Positions 1 to 7,684 of a stretch of DNA of 35,276 nt are shown here, piece after piece. The DNA is from Mediterranea sp. (in: CFB group bacteria). GTDB taxonomy: Bacteria; Bacteroidota; Bacteroidia; Bacteroidales; Bacteroidaceae. The notes under the pieces are model-generated. The model had not been told where the DNA came from and searched no databases. It saw only the letters and a program-made list of their open reading frames with translations. Every line of letters begins with the position of its first letter. Within the stretch, counting starts at the first letter, position 1. The stretch is taken from positions 1-35,276 of the forward strand of contig JAISIZ010000111.1 in NCBI GenBank assembly GCA_031261785.1, read 5' to 3'. Both the position numbers and the translations under genes were made by a program.

Positions 1-2
1 AT

Positions 3-359
3 GTCGCCGGATTGGTGAAGACGACAGGAAAAGTCAGTGAAGAGGCCAAAGAAATAATCACGGTCACCAAAAGCGGAAACTTCTCGGACGCATTGAAAGT
101 AGCGAAGGACGTGGTTGGGGATCTGGGGGATGATGCGACGGATTATGTAACCAATACGGGCAAAGGAAAGAATCCATTTTTTGGTAAGGCTACAGGTAAA
201 TCATCTGCAGACGGGAAGCGCTATTGGCGGGTTGATGTAGATTCGGATACAGGACAGGCTCATATAAATTGGGTAAATGGAAAGCAAAAAGGTTCCATTG
301 ATTTCAATGGAGGTCTTGATCAAGCTAAATGGATTGGTGATAATGAAATTTTCAGATAA
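3..359 (+). CDS. C-terminal end of a polymorphic toxin (5' end outside window)
   Basis: The reading frame is open from the left edge (frame starting at base 3), so this is the 3' end of a longer gene. The visible ~118 residues are a helical linker rich in Lys, Val and Asp, followed by a compact domain containing WRVDVDSDTGQAHINW and GSIDFNGG. The His-Ile-Asn segment inside a small beta-rich C-terminal domain resembles small RNase-type toxins of Rhs/CDI systems, but I cannot name the family. A small gene starts 2 bp downstream and an orphan Rhs tip follows, the usual layout of toxin plus immunity gene. A TTG at base 12 could be read as a start but has no support. Toxin assignment is inference from context. 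Confidence 0.55.
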   Translation, partial: VAGLVKTTGKVSEEAKEIITVTKSGNFSDALKVAKDVVGDLGDDATDYVTNTGKGKNPFFGKATGKSSADGKRYWRVDVDSDTGQAHINWVNGKQKGSIDFNGGLDQAKWIGDNEIFR

Positions 360-361
360 TT

Positions 362-826
362 ATGGAGAAGGACATTATTTTGCCGCAAATAAAGAATTGG
401 AGAATAAGAGAAATAATACAGCATGTATCTATTGTCTCTGAAGATTCAACAGATTATAAATATGATATGATTGAACAGTTGCATTTACCCTTATCTACGA
501 AAGAGGAATACGAAAATATGCGTACGGACATAGGATGGGATAGGATGCCTCAACATTTTATATTTGACACAGATATTGCAGGGAAAGAGAATGAAATAAG
601 CAAAGCTTTTATGGCTTCTGCATTAGGGCATATAGAGGCTGTTATAGTTCCGTGCGGCTGGAAAAAACCTGCTGTAAAAATTCCCACTAAACTATTTATA
701 GAAGATTGGGAAGGACTATTTTCTAGTATTGGTTGGGAGTCTGTAATGTTTAGTGATGATTTCACTTTAATAATGGAGATTAGCAATAAATATTATCTAC
801 ATAGTAATTTCTTTATTATGGAGTAA
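362..826 (+). CDS. Probable immunity protein for the upstream toxin
   Basis: A 154-residue soluble acidic protein with no signal peptide or membrane segment. The ATG lies 2 bp after the stop of the toxin fragment, which implies translational coupling. I do not recognise the family. Visible features are many aromatic residues, an acidic centre and a C-terminal aromatic stretch (IGWESVMFSDDFTLIMEIS). The low GC content contrasts with the GC-rich genome backbone and is typical of exchangeable toxin-immunity cassettes. The role as cytoplasmic antidote of the preceding toxin rests only on position, size and composition; another cargo function is possible. Confidence 0.5.
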   Translation: MEKDIILPQIKNWRIREIIQHVSIVSEDSTDYKYDMIEQLHLPLSTKEEYENMRTDIGWDRMPQHFIFDTDIAGKENEISKAFMASALGHIEAVIVPCGWKKPAVKIPTKLFIEDWEGLFSSIGWESVMFSDDFTLIMEISNKYYLHSNFFIME

Positions 827-945
827 TAAAATGTTCTTAATGGATGATATAGTAAGATCTTCTCATTGACTACTCACATGGCCACACTTCGCAAGAACCC
901 CATATAATATCCCTGCACAGTTCACAATTCCGTAAGACACAATCG

Positions 946-2241
946 TTGGAGATTGGTAGGGAACAAAATAGAATGGAAATGAAGAACGACGAGACCTTCT
1001 CGTTTGTTGCCAACGGCAACATGACCATGAACGCCAACAATGGAATTTATTCCATCGCTTACAACGTCCAGAATCTCCCCAAAAAGGTTACCTTCGCGGA
1101 ACCGGGCGTTTACAACGAGTACGTCTACTCGGCGGACGGGACGAAGCTCTCCGTCCTCCACAAGAAGGCCAGCACCGAGGTACGCACGGATTACGTCGAT
1201 ATGATCTACAGGAACGACTCATAGAACATGATTCTCGTGGACGGCGGCTACGTCAAGGACGGCCAGTACCACTTCTTTCTCCAGGGCCACCTAGGGAGCA
1301 ACCGTGTGGTGGCACGTGCCGACGGAACTGTCGTACAAACGAACCATTACTACCCCTACGGCACCCCCTTCGCCGAGAGCTACTCTTCCGACATCCAGAA
1401 GTACAAGTACATCGGCAAGGAGTACGACACGGATAACGGTCTGGGCTGGTACGACGTGGAAGCCCGCATGATGGACGGCCTGCGGTTCACGACGATGGAC
1501 CCGCTGGCGGAGAAGTATTACTCGATAAGCCCGTACACGTATTGTGCGGGGAATCCCATCTTATTTGTCGACCCTAACGGACTGTCGGTTCACCTGAACA
1601 GATGGGGTGAGATCGTACAAGAGAATGACGACGGAGATGACGGCATCTACACCCACGACGATCTATCCAATTGGGATAACTCTTCAACCTTGGGGAAAAG
1701 CGGAATGGGTATAAGATACATAGGAGACATCGGTGGGACAGTCAACATCGACTATGTATTTAGCAATTTGTTGGAGCAGAATATGAATTATGCGGCTGTT
1801 AACAATCGCAGAAACTTGTTGAGTTTGCCAGTGGCAATGGTCGATTTTATTTTCAAAGTGTGGACGGGAGGAGAATGGGATCTTAAAAATAATGAGAAAT
1901 ACATCTATAACAGATTTCTTAAAGAAACCTCTTACAGCTTTCAGGGAAAGCTAATGGAAGCTGAAGATGTAGGCAATCTTCATTTTGGGGCTGTTGCGTT
2001 GGCATTTGGACTTTTCGAAGAAGATTTTGTCCTAAGGAATGCGGGGAATTATCAAATCTGGAGTGATACATCACAGCCCGAATGGCAAAAATATAGCTCC
2101 CATGTAACAATGACAATGCAATCTTCAGCAGGTGCGTTTCTATATACTCAAAGAATCAGATTGTCTCCGTATGGAGATGATCCAAGAGACCAGAAATGGA
2201 TACAGGAAGGATTTTCTTACTTCAAGCAATATGGGAAATGA
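946..2241 (+). pseudogene. Orphan Rhs-family tip with toxin-44-like C-terminal domain, interrupted by an in-frame TAG
   Basis: The frame is open from about 856 and becomes recognisably Rhs from about 1000 (VANGNMTMNANNGIYSIAYN). It continues through the Bacteroidetes Rhs core motifs HLGSNRVVARADG, HYYPYGTPF and GLGWYDVEARMMDGL, and ends at the core boundary PLAEKYYSISPYTYCAGNP...DPNG (DPNG codons 1570-1581). A TAG at 1222-1224 splits the core; related sequences read through with Leu here, so TTG to TAG is the simplest explanation. After the boundary the ~220-residue variable region ends in GNLHFGAVALAFGL, an AG-x-x-Q segment and GDDPRDQKWIQEGFSYF, which matches the polymorphic toxin type 44 pattern (Ntox44). 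There is no N-terminal Rhs shell or secretion signal, so this is an orphan tip. The 3' part could still be translated from ATG 1228. Confidence 0.75.
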
Positions 2242-2633
2242 GAAAACATAATATTTATAGTGCAGTTGCTCTCCTGTCCTGCTGGCTATGGGGACATTCG
2301 TGTGAATTCTTATATGGAGGGCCAATCCTCAAAACAATCGGGAAAATACGTGTTGATGATAAAATTGAGATTGAGTTTGCAACTTCCCCTGGAGGTGCGA
2401 CTGTTGGTGACAATTTTAAGATCAACAAGATAAAGAATAGTGATACTTATGTGATTGCTTGGATTTACACCCACGGAAGAGATTGCTATCTTCATAGTTT
2501 TGATTTGAGCAGAGATAGCCTTACTGTTGTATTGGCAGACGTGGAAGATTTGACTTATAGTGATACGATTAGGACGAATATTTCTCTGGATGGATATAGA
2601 ATACTTACCCGGCATCGAATCGATATAGAATAG
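2238..2633 (+). CDS. Lipoprotein, probable immunity protein (copy 1 of 4)
   Basis: A 131-residue predicted lipoprotein. The N-terminus is MRKHNIYSAVALLSCWLWG followed by HSC, giving a plausible lipidation cysteine near residue 22. I chose ATG 2238 because it overlaps the Rhs stop (ATGA) and gives a signal peptide; an upstream in-frame ATG at 2196 would lie inside the toxin gene. The body is beta-rich with the family signature G-x-x-x-V-D/N-D-K-I/V-T/E-I-E, then W-x-Y/D-T-H-G-R-D and DSLT/R-VVL, ending D-T-I/V-R-x-x-I. Direct overlap with the toxin gene supports an immunity role. A membrane-anchored antidote would imply the toxin is met in or crossing the envelope, which is inference. Confidence 0.6.
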   Translation: MRKHNIYSAVALLSCWLWGHSCEFLYGGPILKTIGKIRVDDKIEIEFATSPGGATVGDNFKINKIKNSDTYVIAWIYTHGRDCYLHSFDLSRDSLTVVLADVEDLTYSDTIRTNISLDGYRILTRHRIDIE

Positions 2634-2678
2634 CGCACTAAGTATCAATTATGTACTTCTATTTAGAAAGTGTAAACA

Positions 2679-3047
2679 ATGAAAAAGATTTTTGTTTATA
2701 GAGCTATCGTTTTCGTACAAATCCTCTTATGGGGATATTCATGTACATCTGAATCTCGCGCTTTCGTTGTTTTAGGACAAGTGCGAGTGAACAACAACGT
2801 CACCCTTGAGGTGTTATCCGCCAGAGCGAACGCCACGCCCATCGATTCATTGCAAATCAGGAGAATCGAAAACGACAGTTGCGTTTACATGCTTAAATGG
2901 ATGGACACTCACGGGCGGGACTATTATCTCCGCAGCTACAAGCTGGAAGGAGATAGCCTGAGGATTGTCTTGAGGGACGCGAACGACCCCGAATGCCGTG
3001 ACACGGTCAGGGTGATCATCTCCGATATCCTGTATGAGATTAAATGA
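2679..3047 (+). CDS. Lipoprotein, probable immunity protein (copy 2 of 4)
   Basis: A 122-residue paralogue of the preceding gene. The signal peptide ends at WGYSC, with a lipidation Cys at about residue 22. It shares the same core: GQVRVNNNVTLEVLS, KWMDTHGRDYYLRSYKLEG, DSLRIVLRD and DTVRVIIS. It starts 45 bp after copy 1. The last 225 bp (2823-3047) are almost identical to the end of copy 4, whereas the N-terminal parts differ, which points to recent gene conversion or duplication. The 3' half is more GC-rich than copies 1 and 3. It is probably a spare or variant immunity gene; whether it protects against the adjacent toxin is unknown. Confidence 0.55.
   Translation: MKKIFVYRAIVFVQILLWGYSCTSESRAFVVLGQVRVNNNVTLEVLSARANATPIDSLQIRRIENDSCVYMLKWMDTHGRDYYLRSYKLEGDSLRIVLRDANDPECRDTVRVIISDILYEIK
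2823..3047 (+). repeat. 225-bp near-identical duplicate (second copy at 3802-4026)
   Basis: The 3' halves of immunity copies 2 and 4 match over 225 bp with three substitutions that I can see: a silent change in the Arg codon of HGRD, a silent change in a Pro codon, and TGA versus TAA. Sequence upstream of this block is clearly diverged. The short downstream segments (3048 onward and 4027 onward) show only patchy similarity. This is the pattern of gene conversion or a recent segmental duplication inside the array. Confidence 0.9.
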
Positions 3048-3198
3048 CGCATCCTGTTTTACTGCCAACTCATGCCCATTTGCCCGAACAATAGCTACGG
3101 CAATCCTGACCGCCTCAAGGTAGACGAGCGTCGCGTCGTCGGAGTCACCGACGGCTTACGATACAAGCAGATTTTTCTTACTATAAACAACGTAAAAG

Positions 3199-3621
3199 AT
3201 GAAACGAATAATAATTTTTGGAATAGCAACGCTCGTATTGTGCTTTTTTGCCTTTATGTGTTGGGGTGTCTATGTTATGGCATCTTTTGATTTAGGAGAA
3301 CCCCGTGTCATCCCCAAGGGATTAATCAAAGTAGGTGATAAAACGACAATTGAGTTCGTATCTGTTTCTCCAGGTGCGACATCGGGCTTTTCGTTCCACA
3401 TAATCAAACATGAAGATGATCGTGCTTACAATATCAAATGGATCTATCTTGGCTTAGATTATTATATTCACAATTTTGATCTCGATGGAGATAGTCTGAC
3501 TCTCGTATTGTTAGATACAAGCGATCGTTATTATTATCGCCGTCATAATCATTACCGAAGTGATACAATCAGGACGAACATCTCTCATGCTGGATATGAA
3601 ATTTCTAATTATAATAAGTAA
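3199..3621 (+). CDS. Small membrane-anchored protein, probable immunity paralogue (copy 3 of 4)
   Basis: A 140-residue protein with an N-terminal hydrophobic segment (IIIFGIATLVLCFFAFMCWG). It lacks the clean Bacteroidetes lipobox of copies 2 and 4, so it is either a Cys21-type lipoprotein or membrane-anchored. The core is homologous to copy 1 (IKVGDKTTIEFVSVSPGATS, YNIKWIYLGLDYYIHNFDLD, SDTIRTNIS). An insertion rich in Tyr, Arg and His (YYYRRHNHYR, near residue 116) is absent from the other copies. A 151-bp spacer separates it from copy 2, and copy 4 begins 3 bp after its stop. It is closer to copy 1 than to copies 2 and 4. Function is inferred from the array only. Confidence 0.5.
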   Translation: MKRIIIFGIATLVLCFFAFMCWGVYVMASFDLGEPRVIPKGLIKVGDKTTIEFVSVSPGATSGFSFHIIKHEDDRAYNIKWIYLGLDYYIHNFDLDGDSLTLVLLDTSDRYYYRRHNHYRSDTIRTNISHAGYEISNYNK

Positions 3622-3624
3622 ACG

Positions 3625-4026
3625 ATGAAAAAATATTGTATCTACGGAATATTGGCATTCCTGCCAATCTTACTCTGGGGGTATTCCTGCGCCTCGGCTC
3701 CCGATAAACCCGCTGGTGGTTCTTTGTCCAATCAATTTGTTCCTGACACGTTAGGACAATTGCAAGTGAACGATGGTGTCACTATTGATATTTTGTCAAC
3801 CAGAGCGAACGCCACGCCCATCGATTCATTGCAAATCAGGAGAATCGAAAACGACAGTTGCGTTTACATGCTTAAATGGATGGACACTCACGGGCGAGAC
3901 TATTATCTCCGCAGCTACAAGCTGGAAGGAGATAGCCTGAGGATTGTCTTGAGGGACGCGAACGACCCTGAATGCCGTGACACGGTCAGGGTGATCATCT
4001 CCGATATCCTGTATGAGATTAAATAA
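3625..4026 (+). CDS. Lipoprotein, probable immunity protein (copy 4 of 4)
   Basis: A 133-residue predicted lipoprotein with a signal peptide ending WGYSC (Cys about 22), the same motif as copy 2. An extra ~12-residue polar linker (PDKPAGGSLSNQF) follows before the conserved core. From ARANATPIDSL to the end it is identical in protein sequence to copy 2, and the DNA (3802-4026) differs at only three bases including the stop codon. The ATG is 3 bp after copy 3, so the two are likely co-translated. It closes the toxin-immunity region; non-coding repeats follow. The immunity role is inferred. Confidence 0.55.
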   Translation: MKKYCIYGILAFLPILLWGYSCASAPDKPAGGSLSNQFVPDTLGQLQVNDGVTIDILSTRANATPIDSLQIRRIENDSCVYMLKWMDTHGRDYYLRSYKLEGDSLRIVLRDANDPECRDTVRVIISDILYEIK

Positions 4027-4096
4027 CGATTCCTTCGCATACTCCTCATGCCATCCGCGAGAGAGGCTATCAAGTTCGCAAAGTGTTCATGCGATT

Positions 4097-4172
4097 CGCA
4101 TAAGCGCTTCGCTTACTTGCGCCGTAGAGATGTGGCAACTCCCATTGTAACACTGAAAATCTCCGGATTTTC
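4097..4172. other. Two inverted repeats at the edge of array A
   Basis: CGCA-TAAGCG (4097-4106), loop CTT, then CGCTTA-CT-TGCG (4110-4121) forms a hairpin with a 2-nt bulge. A second perfect 7-bp inverted repeat follows: GAAAATC (4155-4161), loop TCCG, GATTTTC (4166-4172). Neither has a clear T-tract, so I do not call either a canonical terminator. They could end + strand transcription of the immunity array or minus-strand transcription out of array A. Confidence 0.45.
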
Positions 4173-4189
4173 GATGCCTCTTTTTTCTG

Positions 4190-4600
4190 GAAACAATATA
4201 CCGGGTATTTTTCGCCTTCCTCCCGTCTTGGAGAAATATACCGGATAATTTTTCGCCTTCCTCCCGTCTTGGAGAAATATACCGGGTATTTTTCGCCTTT
4301 CTCCCGTCTTGAAGAAATATACCGGATATTTTTTGTCTTTCTCCCGTCTTGAAGAAATATACCGGGTATTTTTTCGTCTTTCTTACGTCTTGGGGAAATA
4401 TACCGGGTATTTTTCGCCTTTCTCCCGTCTTGGAGAAATATACCGGGTATTTTTTTCGCTTTCCTTACGTTTGGAAGAAATATACCGAGTATTTTTGTTC
4501 ACGCTCCCGTCTTGGAGAAATATACCCGGTATTTTTGTTCACGCTCCCGTCTTGAAGAAATATACCGGGTATATTTTCGTCTTCCGTTAGTCGGGAAGAA
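4190..4600. repeat. Array A: ten ~41-bp tandem repeats with near-palindromic core ATACCSGGTAT
   Basis: Ten units begin at about 4190, 4233, 4274, 4314, 4354, 4395, 4435, 4477, 4517 and 4557 (spacings 43, 41, 40, 40, 41, 40, 42, 40, 40; mean 40.8). Each has GAAATA, then a near-palindrome TACC-G-GGTA (C at the centre in the 4517 copy; one-base variants in three others), then TTTTTCG and a linker resembling CTCCCGTCTTGGAG. The linker is itself a CTCC/GGAG inverted repeat in several copies. The unit length is not a multiple of three, so no repeat protein is encoded. The array sits between convergent genes. Confidence 0.9.
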
Positions 4601-4679
4601 AAAATCCCTCTATACGCTATACGCGCTGAATTGACGCTCTGTTTATCCCTGCATCGGACGCATCCGAAGCAATATGACA

Positions 4680-4711
4680 CAAAGATAGGTCGGAACATCC
4701 AAATTACCAAA
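4680..4711 (-). promoter_or_regulatory. Consensus Bacteroidetes promoter reading into array A
   Basis: On the minus strand TTTG (4711-4708) is followed after exactly 20 nt by TATCTTTG (4687-4680), matching the Bacteroidetes -33 TTTG / -7 TAnnTTTG consensus and spacing. Transcription would start near 4673 and run leftward through all ten array A units and possibly antisense to the immunity genes. No protein gene lies in that direction on this strand before the window edge. The element lies beyond the metalloprotease terminator, so it is a separate transcription unit. Confidence 0.55.
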
Positions 4712-4820
4712 ATTTGGAGAACAAAAATTCCTATTTTAGGGGCTTTCTGATTTTGAGGCTGAAAAAGTGACGAAAATAGGAGACGCGGCATGCCATGTCT
4801 CTACATGCCAATCATTACAA

Positions 4821-4850
4821 AATCTGTGCGAATCTGTGTAATCTGTGGTG
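4821..4850. repeat. Short triple repeat of AATCTGTG
   Basis: AATCTGTG begins at 4821, 4831 and 4840, giving a 9-10 bp period close to one helical turn. It lies between the array A promoter and the metalloprotease terminator. I recall similar short motifs in intergenic DNA of Bacteroidales, but I cannot confirm a family here. Function unknown. Confidence 0.5.
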
Positions 4851-5029
4851 AACTCCCTCCCGCCAATCACTAATCACTTCCCTTTTACCCATCTATCCAG
4901 CCGCACGCGAATGGCGATTCGGCGATAAAGGTACGGGATTTAAATTAGAACGGAGAATTGAGACTTAAAAAAGGAGTGTGGAGAGTGCGAAGAGCGGGAC
5001 AAATACGGAGGAGACTGAGATTAAAAGGG

Positions 5030-5084
5030 GATAGGCATAAGCGTTCGGGGCGCGGATGATGCGCCCCGAACGCCTATGCCTATC
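5030..5084 (-). terminator. Strong hairpin terminator of the metalloprotease transcript
   Basis: A 24-bp stem (arms 5030-5053 and 5061-5084, one mismatch) with a 7-nt loop lies 9 bp beyond the metalloprotease stop codon. On the minus strand the hairpin is followed by CCCCTTTTAATC, a short U-tract. The core of the stem is CGTTCGGGGCGC. It may also block read-through coming from the left on the + strand. Confidence 0.85.
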
Positions 5085-5093
5085 GTCTCTTGG

Positions 5094-7655
5094 TTACTTC
5101 ACCTCGAAAGCCGTGTCGATGAGGGCTTGCAGGTTGAGGTAGTGGGCGCGCACGATCCCCGTGGAGGAAGCCGCGGCGGCGGCCAGCTGCCTTTTGAGGT
5201 CAACCAATTGCCCGCGGGCGATGGCCGGTGCCTCGGAGTAGACGGAGGGAGCATTGCTGCCTGAGGAGGCTACAACGATCACGCCAGGAGCGGCAGGCTT
5301 CCTGTCGAGCATCTCAATGAGCGCGTTGACATAAGCCTTTTGCAGGACGCGGCGTACCCGGTCGGGACGCTGTCCGCCTTGCAGGTCGGGCCAGATGCCT
5401 CGTTTCAGGTCGGCGAACAGGTTGTCGGTGGTGTAGGCTTTCGCCGCGCCGTTGATCTGCTCGTTGTACACCATCTTGTTGATGGTGCGCAGGCTGATCA
5501 GGCGTTTCACGACGCCGATCTGCGCCCACGAGATGAGGGTGTAGCAATCCACCCTCGCCTTCTCGGTGAGCCTGGTATCGACTAACCAGGAGGGGGTGGC
5601 GAACAGCTCCTTGTTGAGGAAGTCCACGGCACGCTTCTGCGTGGCCTTCGGCACGAACTCCATCGCCTTCACGTCGGTCTGTTCCACGGTGATGGGGGTG
5701 TTGTAGATACCCGCCACGTTGGTGGCGACATGCCCCATATAGCGGTAGAACTGCTGCACGATGTTGGCGTAGAGATCGGCGGCCTTGGCGTAGTTCTCGT
5801 TGTCGGCGCGTGTCCACTCCATCACGTGGGGCAGTATGCGCTTGAGGTTCTTGATGCCGTAGGAGCTAGCCAGCATGGCATCGTCGCCGAGATCCTCGTT
5901 CTGGTTACGCGGGTCGTCGCGGTCGGTCTCCGTGCCGAAGGTATAGCGCTTGTCTTCCTTCAGCTTGCCCATCACCCACTTGTTGAGGTAAGGCGTCTCG
6001 TCGTCGGCCGTCTTGAACTGCGGCATCCAGCGGTATCCCCATTCCACCGACCATTTGTCGTACATCCCTATGCCGGGAATCATCCCGGCCTGGCCGATGT
6101 TGTCCTCGGGCTGCGCCACGTAGTTGAAGCGGGCGTAATCCATGATAGAGGGCGTATTTCCGTTGGCTTCCACCCATGCCTTGTCGCGCAGCTTCTCCAC
6201 GGGCACGGTCGCCGACGCGCCCCAGTTGTGGCGCAAGCCGAGCGTATGTCCCACCTCATGGGCGGCGACAAAGCGGATGAGCCGTCCCATCAGCTCGTCG
6301 CTGAACTCGTTTTTGCGGGCCTCGGGGTCGACGGCTCCGGCTTGTACGATGTACCAGTCGTGCACGAGGCTCATCACGTTGTGGTACCAGTTGATGTGCG
6401 TCTCGAGTATCTCGCCGCTGCGCGGGTCGTGCACGTGGGGGCCGCTGGCGTTGGGGATGTCGGAGGGTTTGTAGACGATGGCCGAGTGGCGTGCGTCCTC
6501 GAGACTCCAGGTGGGGTCGTCGGTGGGCGCTTCCTTACCGACGATGGCGTTCTTGAAGCCGGCCTGCTCGAAGGCGACATTCCAGTCGTTGACACCCTGT
6601 ATGAGGTAGGGCACCCACGTCTTGGGCGTGGCGGGGTCGATATAGATCACGATGGGCTGCTTGGGTTCCACCAGCTCGCCGCGGAGGTAGCGTTCCTTGT
6701 CCTCGTCCTTGGGTTCGAGGCGCCAGCGGGTGATGTTGGACTTATACTTGATGCCTTGCGGGTCGGCGTCGAAGTCGGTGTAGCGCACGGCGAAGTAGGC
6801 CACGCGGGGGTCGAACAGCCGAGGCTTCATGGGTTCTTTGGGGAGCAGGAGCAGGGAGCTATTCAGCTCGTAGGTCATGGGCGTGGTGGGGGCGTACTGG
6901 TTCGCCGCCGCCGGTCCCGTGGGCGGTTTCCGCTGGAAGGTGCGCACGGTACGCATCTCGATGTTGAGCGGGAAGGCTTTCAGCGTGTCGACGTAGCTGG
7001 AAGCGTCGACCTGCGAGGCGAGGCCGGTGCGGTTCTTCATCTGGTTCGTGAAGGAGAACAGGGCGTTGTCCTTCTTCAGGTAATCGCTGATCTCCACGAC
7101 GTAGTTGACACCGCCGCCCACCTTGCGCGTGGTCTTGAGCGTGAGGGAGGCCACGATGGGCTGTAGGTTGGAGTTGAGCACGGACTGGTACATGCCCAGC
7201 GTGTCGCTCGAGTGCTCGAGGTAAGAGATTTGCCGGATGAAGAGGTTTTTGTCCTTTCCCTTCTCGAAACGAATCACGTTGTCGCCAATCGCGTCGCCAG
7301 GGTATCCTACCTTGCCTTTCTGCCTGTCTACGGGCGCTTTCACGATGCGGTTCACCACGAGGATGTCGCGTCCGAAGAGCGAGTCGGGCACTTCGAAGTA
7401 GTACTTGCCATCCACCTGGTGCACCAGGAAGAAGCCGTTCATGGTCTTGGCCTTGCCGGTGATGACGCTGCCGTAGGGTTGCAAGGCACCCTTCTTCGCC
7501 TTGGCGATGGAATCGGACTTTGCCTTTGCCTCAGCCTGCTCGGTGGGGCTGAGCTTCTTCTGTTTCTTCTTGCTCTTGGCAAGGTCGGTCGACTGCGCTC
7601 CTGCGGATGTCGCCAGGAGGGCGAACATCGCGAGCATTGCTAATGGTCTTTTCAT
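5094..7655 (-). CDS. Secreted zinc-dependent metalloprotease (DUF5117/DUF5118-type)
   Basis: 853 residues. A signal peptide (MKRPLAMLAMFALLATSAGA) is followed by a Lys-rich linker (SKKKQKKLSPTEQAEAKAK) and then a large envelope domain. The metzincin-like zinc site HEVGHTLGLRH is at residues 466-476, with a downstream SIMDYARFNYVAQPED segment and a conserved WGYRWMPQF region. Length and motifs fit the Bacteroidetes family of zinc metalloproteases with DUF5117 and DUF5118 domains. The frame stays open upstream to 8093, but the ATG at 7655 gives the signal peptide and the upstream part is only a shadow of the PAP2 gene. It starts 29 bp after the PAP2 gene with no visible promoter, so it is probably the last gene of the inositol-lipid operon. 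The substrate is unknown. Confidence 0.9.
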   Translation of the reverse strand: MKRPLAMLAMFALLATSAGAQSTDLAKSKKKQKKLSPTEQAEAKAKSDSIAKAKKGALQPYGSVITGKAKTMNGFFLVHQVDGKYYFEVPDSLFGRDILVVNRIVKAPVDRQKGKVGYPGDAIGDNVIRFEKGKDKNLFIRQISYLEHSSDTLGMYQSVLNSNLQPIVASLTLKTTRKVGGGVNYVVEISDYLKKDNALFSFTNQMKNRTGLASQVDASSYVDTLKAFPLNIEMRTVRTFQRKPPTGPAAANQYAPTTPMTYELNSSLLLLPKEPMKPRLFDPRVAYFAVRYTDFDADPQGIKYKSNITRWRLEPKDEDKERYLRGELVEPKQPIVIYIDPATPKTWVPYLIQGVNDWNVAFEQAGFKNAIVGKEAPTDDPTWSLEDARHSAIVYKPSDIPNASGPHVHDPRSGEILETHINWYHNVMSLVHDWYIVQAGAVDPEARKNEFSDELMGRLIRFVAAHEVGHTLGLRHNWGASATVPVEKLRDKAWVEANGNTPSIMDYARFNYVAQPEDNIGQAGMIPGIGMYDKWSVEWGYRWMPQFKTADDETPYLNKWVMGKLKEDKRYTFGTETDRDDPRNQNEDLGDDAMLASSYGIKNLKRILPHVMEWTRADNENYAKAADLYANIVQQFYRYMGHVATNVAGIYNTPITVEQTDVKAMEFVPKATQKRAVDFLNKELFATPSWLVDTRLTEKARVDCYTLISWAQIGVVKRLISLRTINKMVYNEQINGAAKAYTTDNLFADLKRGIWPDLQGGQRPDRVRRVLQKAYVNALIEMLDRKPAAPGVIVVASSGSNAPSVYSEAPAIARGQLVDLKRQLAAAAASSTGIVRAHYLNLQALIDTAFEVK

Positions 7656-7684
7656 GTCGTTTTTGTTAAAAAATTGATAATTGG

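Larger units (their letters stand above)
4027..5093. other. Non-coding stretch between convergent gene blocks
   Basis: I find no credible gene in this ~1.07-kb interval. It holds two small inverted repeats (4097-4121 and 4155-4172), repeat array A (4190-4600), a minus-strand promoter (4680-4711), a triple AATCTGTG motif (4821-4847) and the metalloprotease terminator (5030-5084). Open frames over the array exist only because the ~41-bp unit lacks stop codons. Between 4853 and 5029 I see only low-complexity, purine-rich sequence. Confidence 0.7.

Noticed and set aside
3072..3290. 72-residue ORF between immunity copies 2 and 3
   Set aside because: It overlaps copy 3 out of frame, has no signal peptide or similarity to the array, and no ribosome binding site that I can see.
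4309..4590. Small repeat-rich ORFs inside array A (also on the minus strand at 4465-4791)
   Set aside because: All frames stay open because the repeat lacks stops, and the unit is not a multiple of three, so the peptide register changes each repeat. There is no ribosome binding site or conserved product.
4190..4600. CRISPR-like array
   Set aside because: The whole ~41-bp unit is conserved, with no unique spacers between short repeats, and there are no cas genes in the window. The same applies to 34387-34811.
4821..4850. Insertion-sequence terminal repeat
   Set aside because: No transposase, target-site duplication or matching inverted end is visible nearby.
5730..7166. 478-residue + strand ORF opposite the metalloprotease
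   Set aside because: It is a shadow of high-GC third-position coding on the other strand, with Val/Gly/His-rich composition and no motifs. The minus strand encodes a clear zinc protease.
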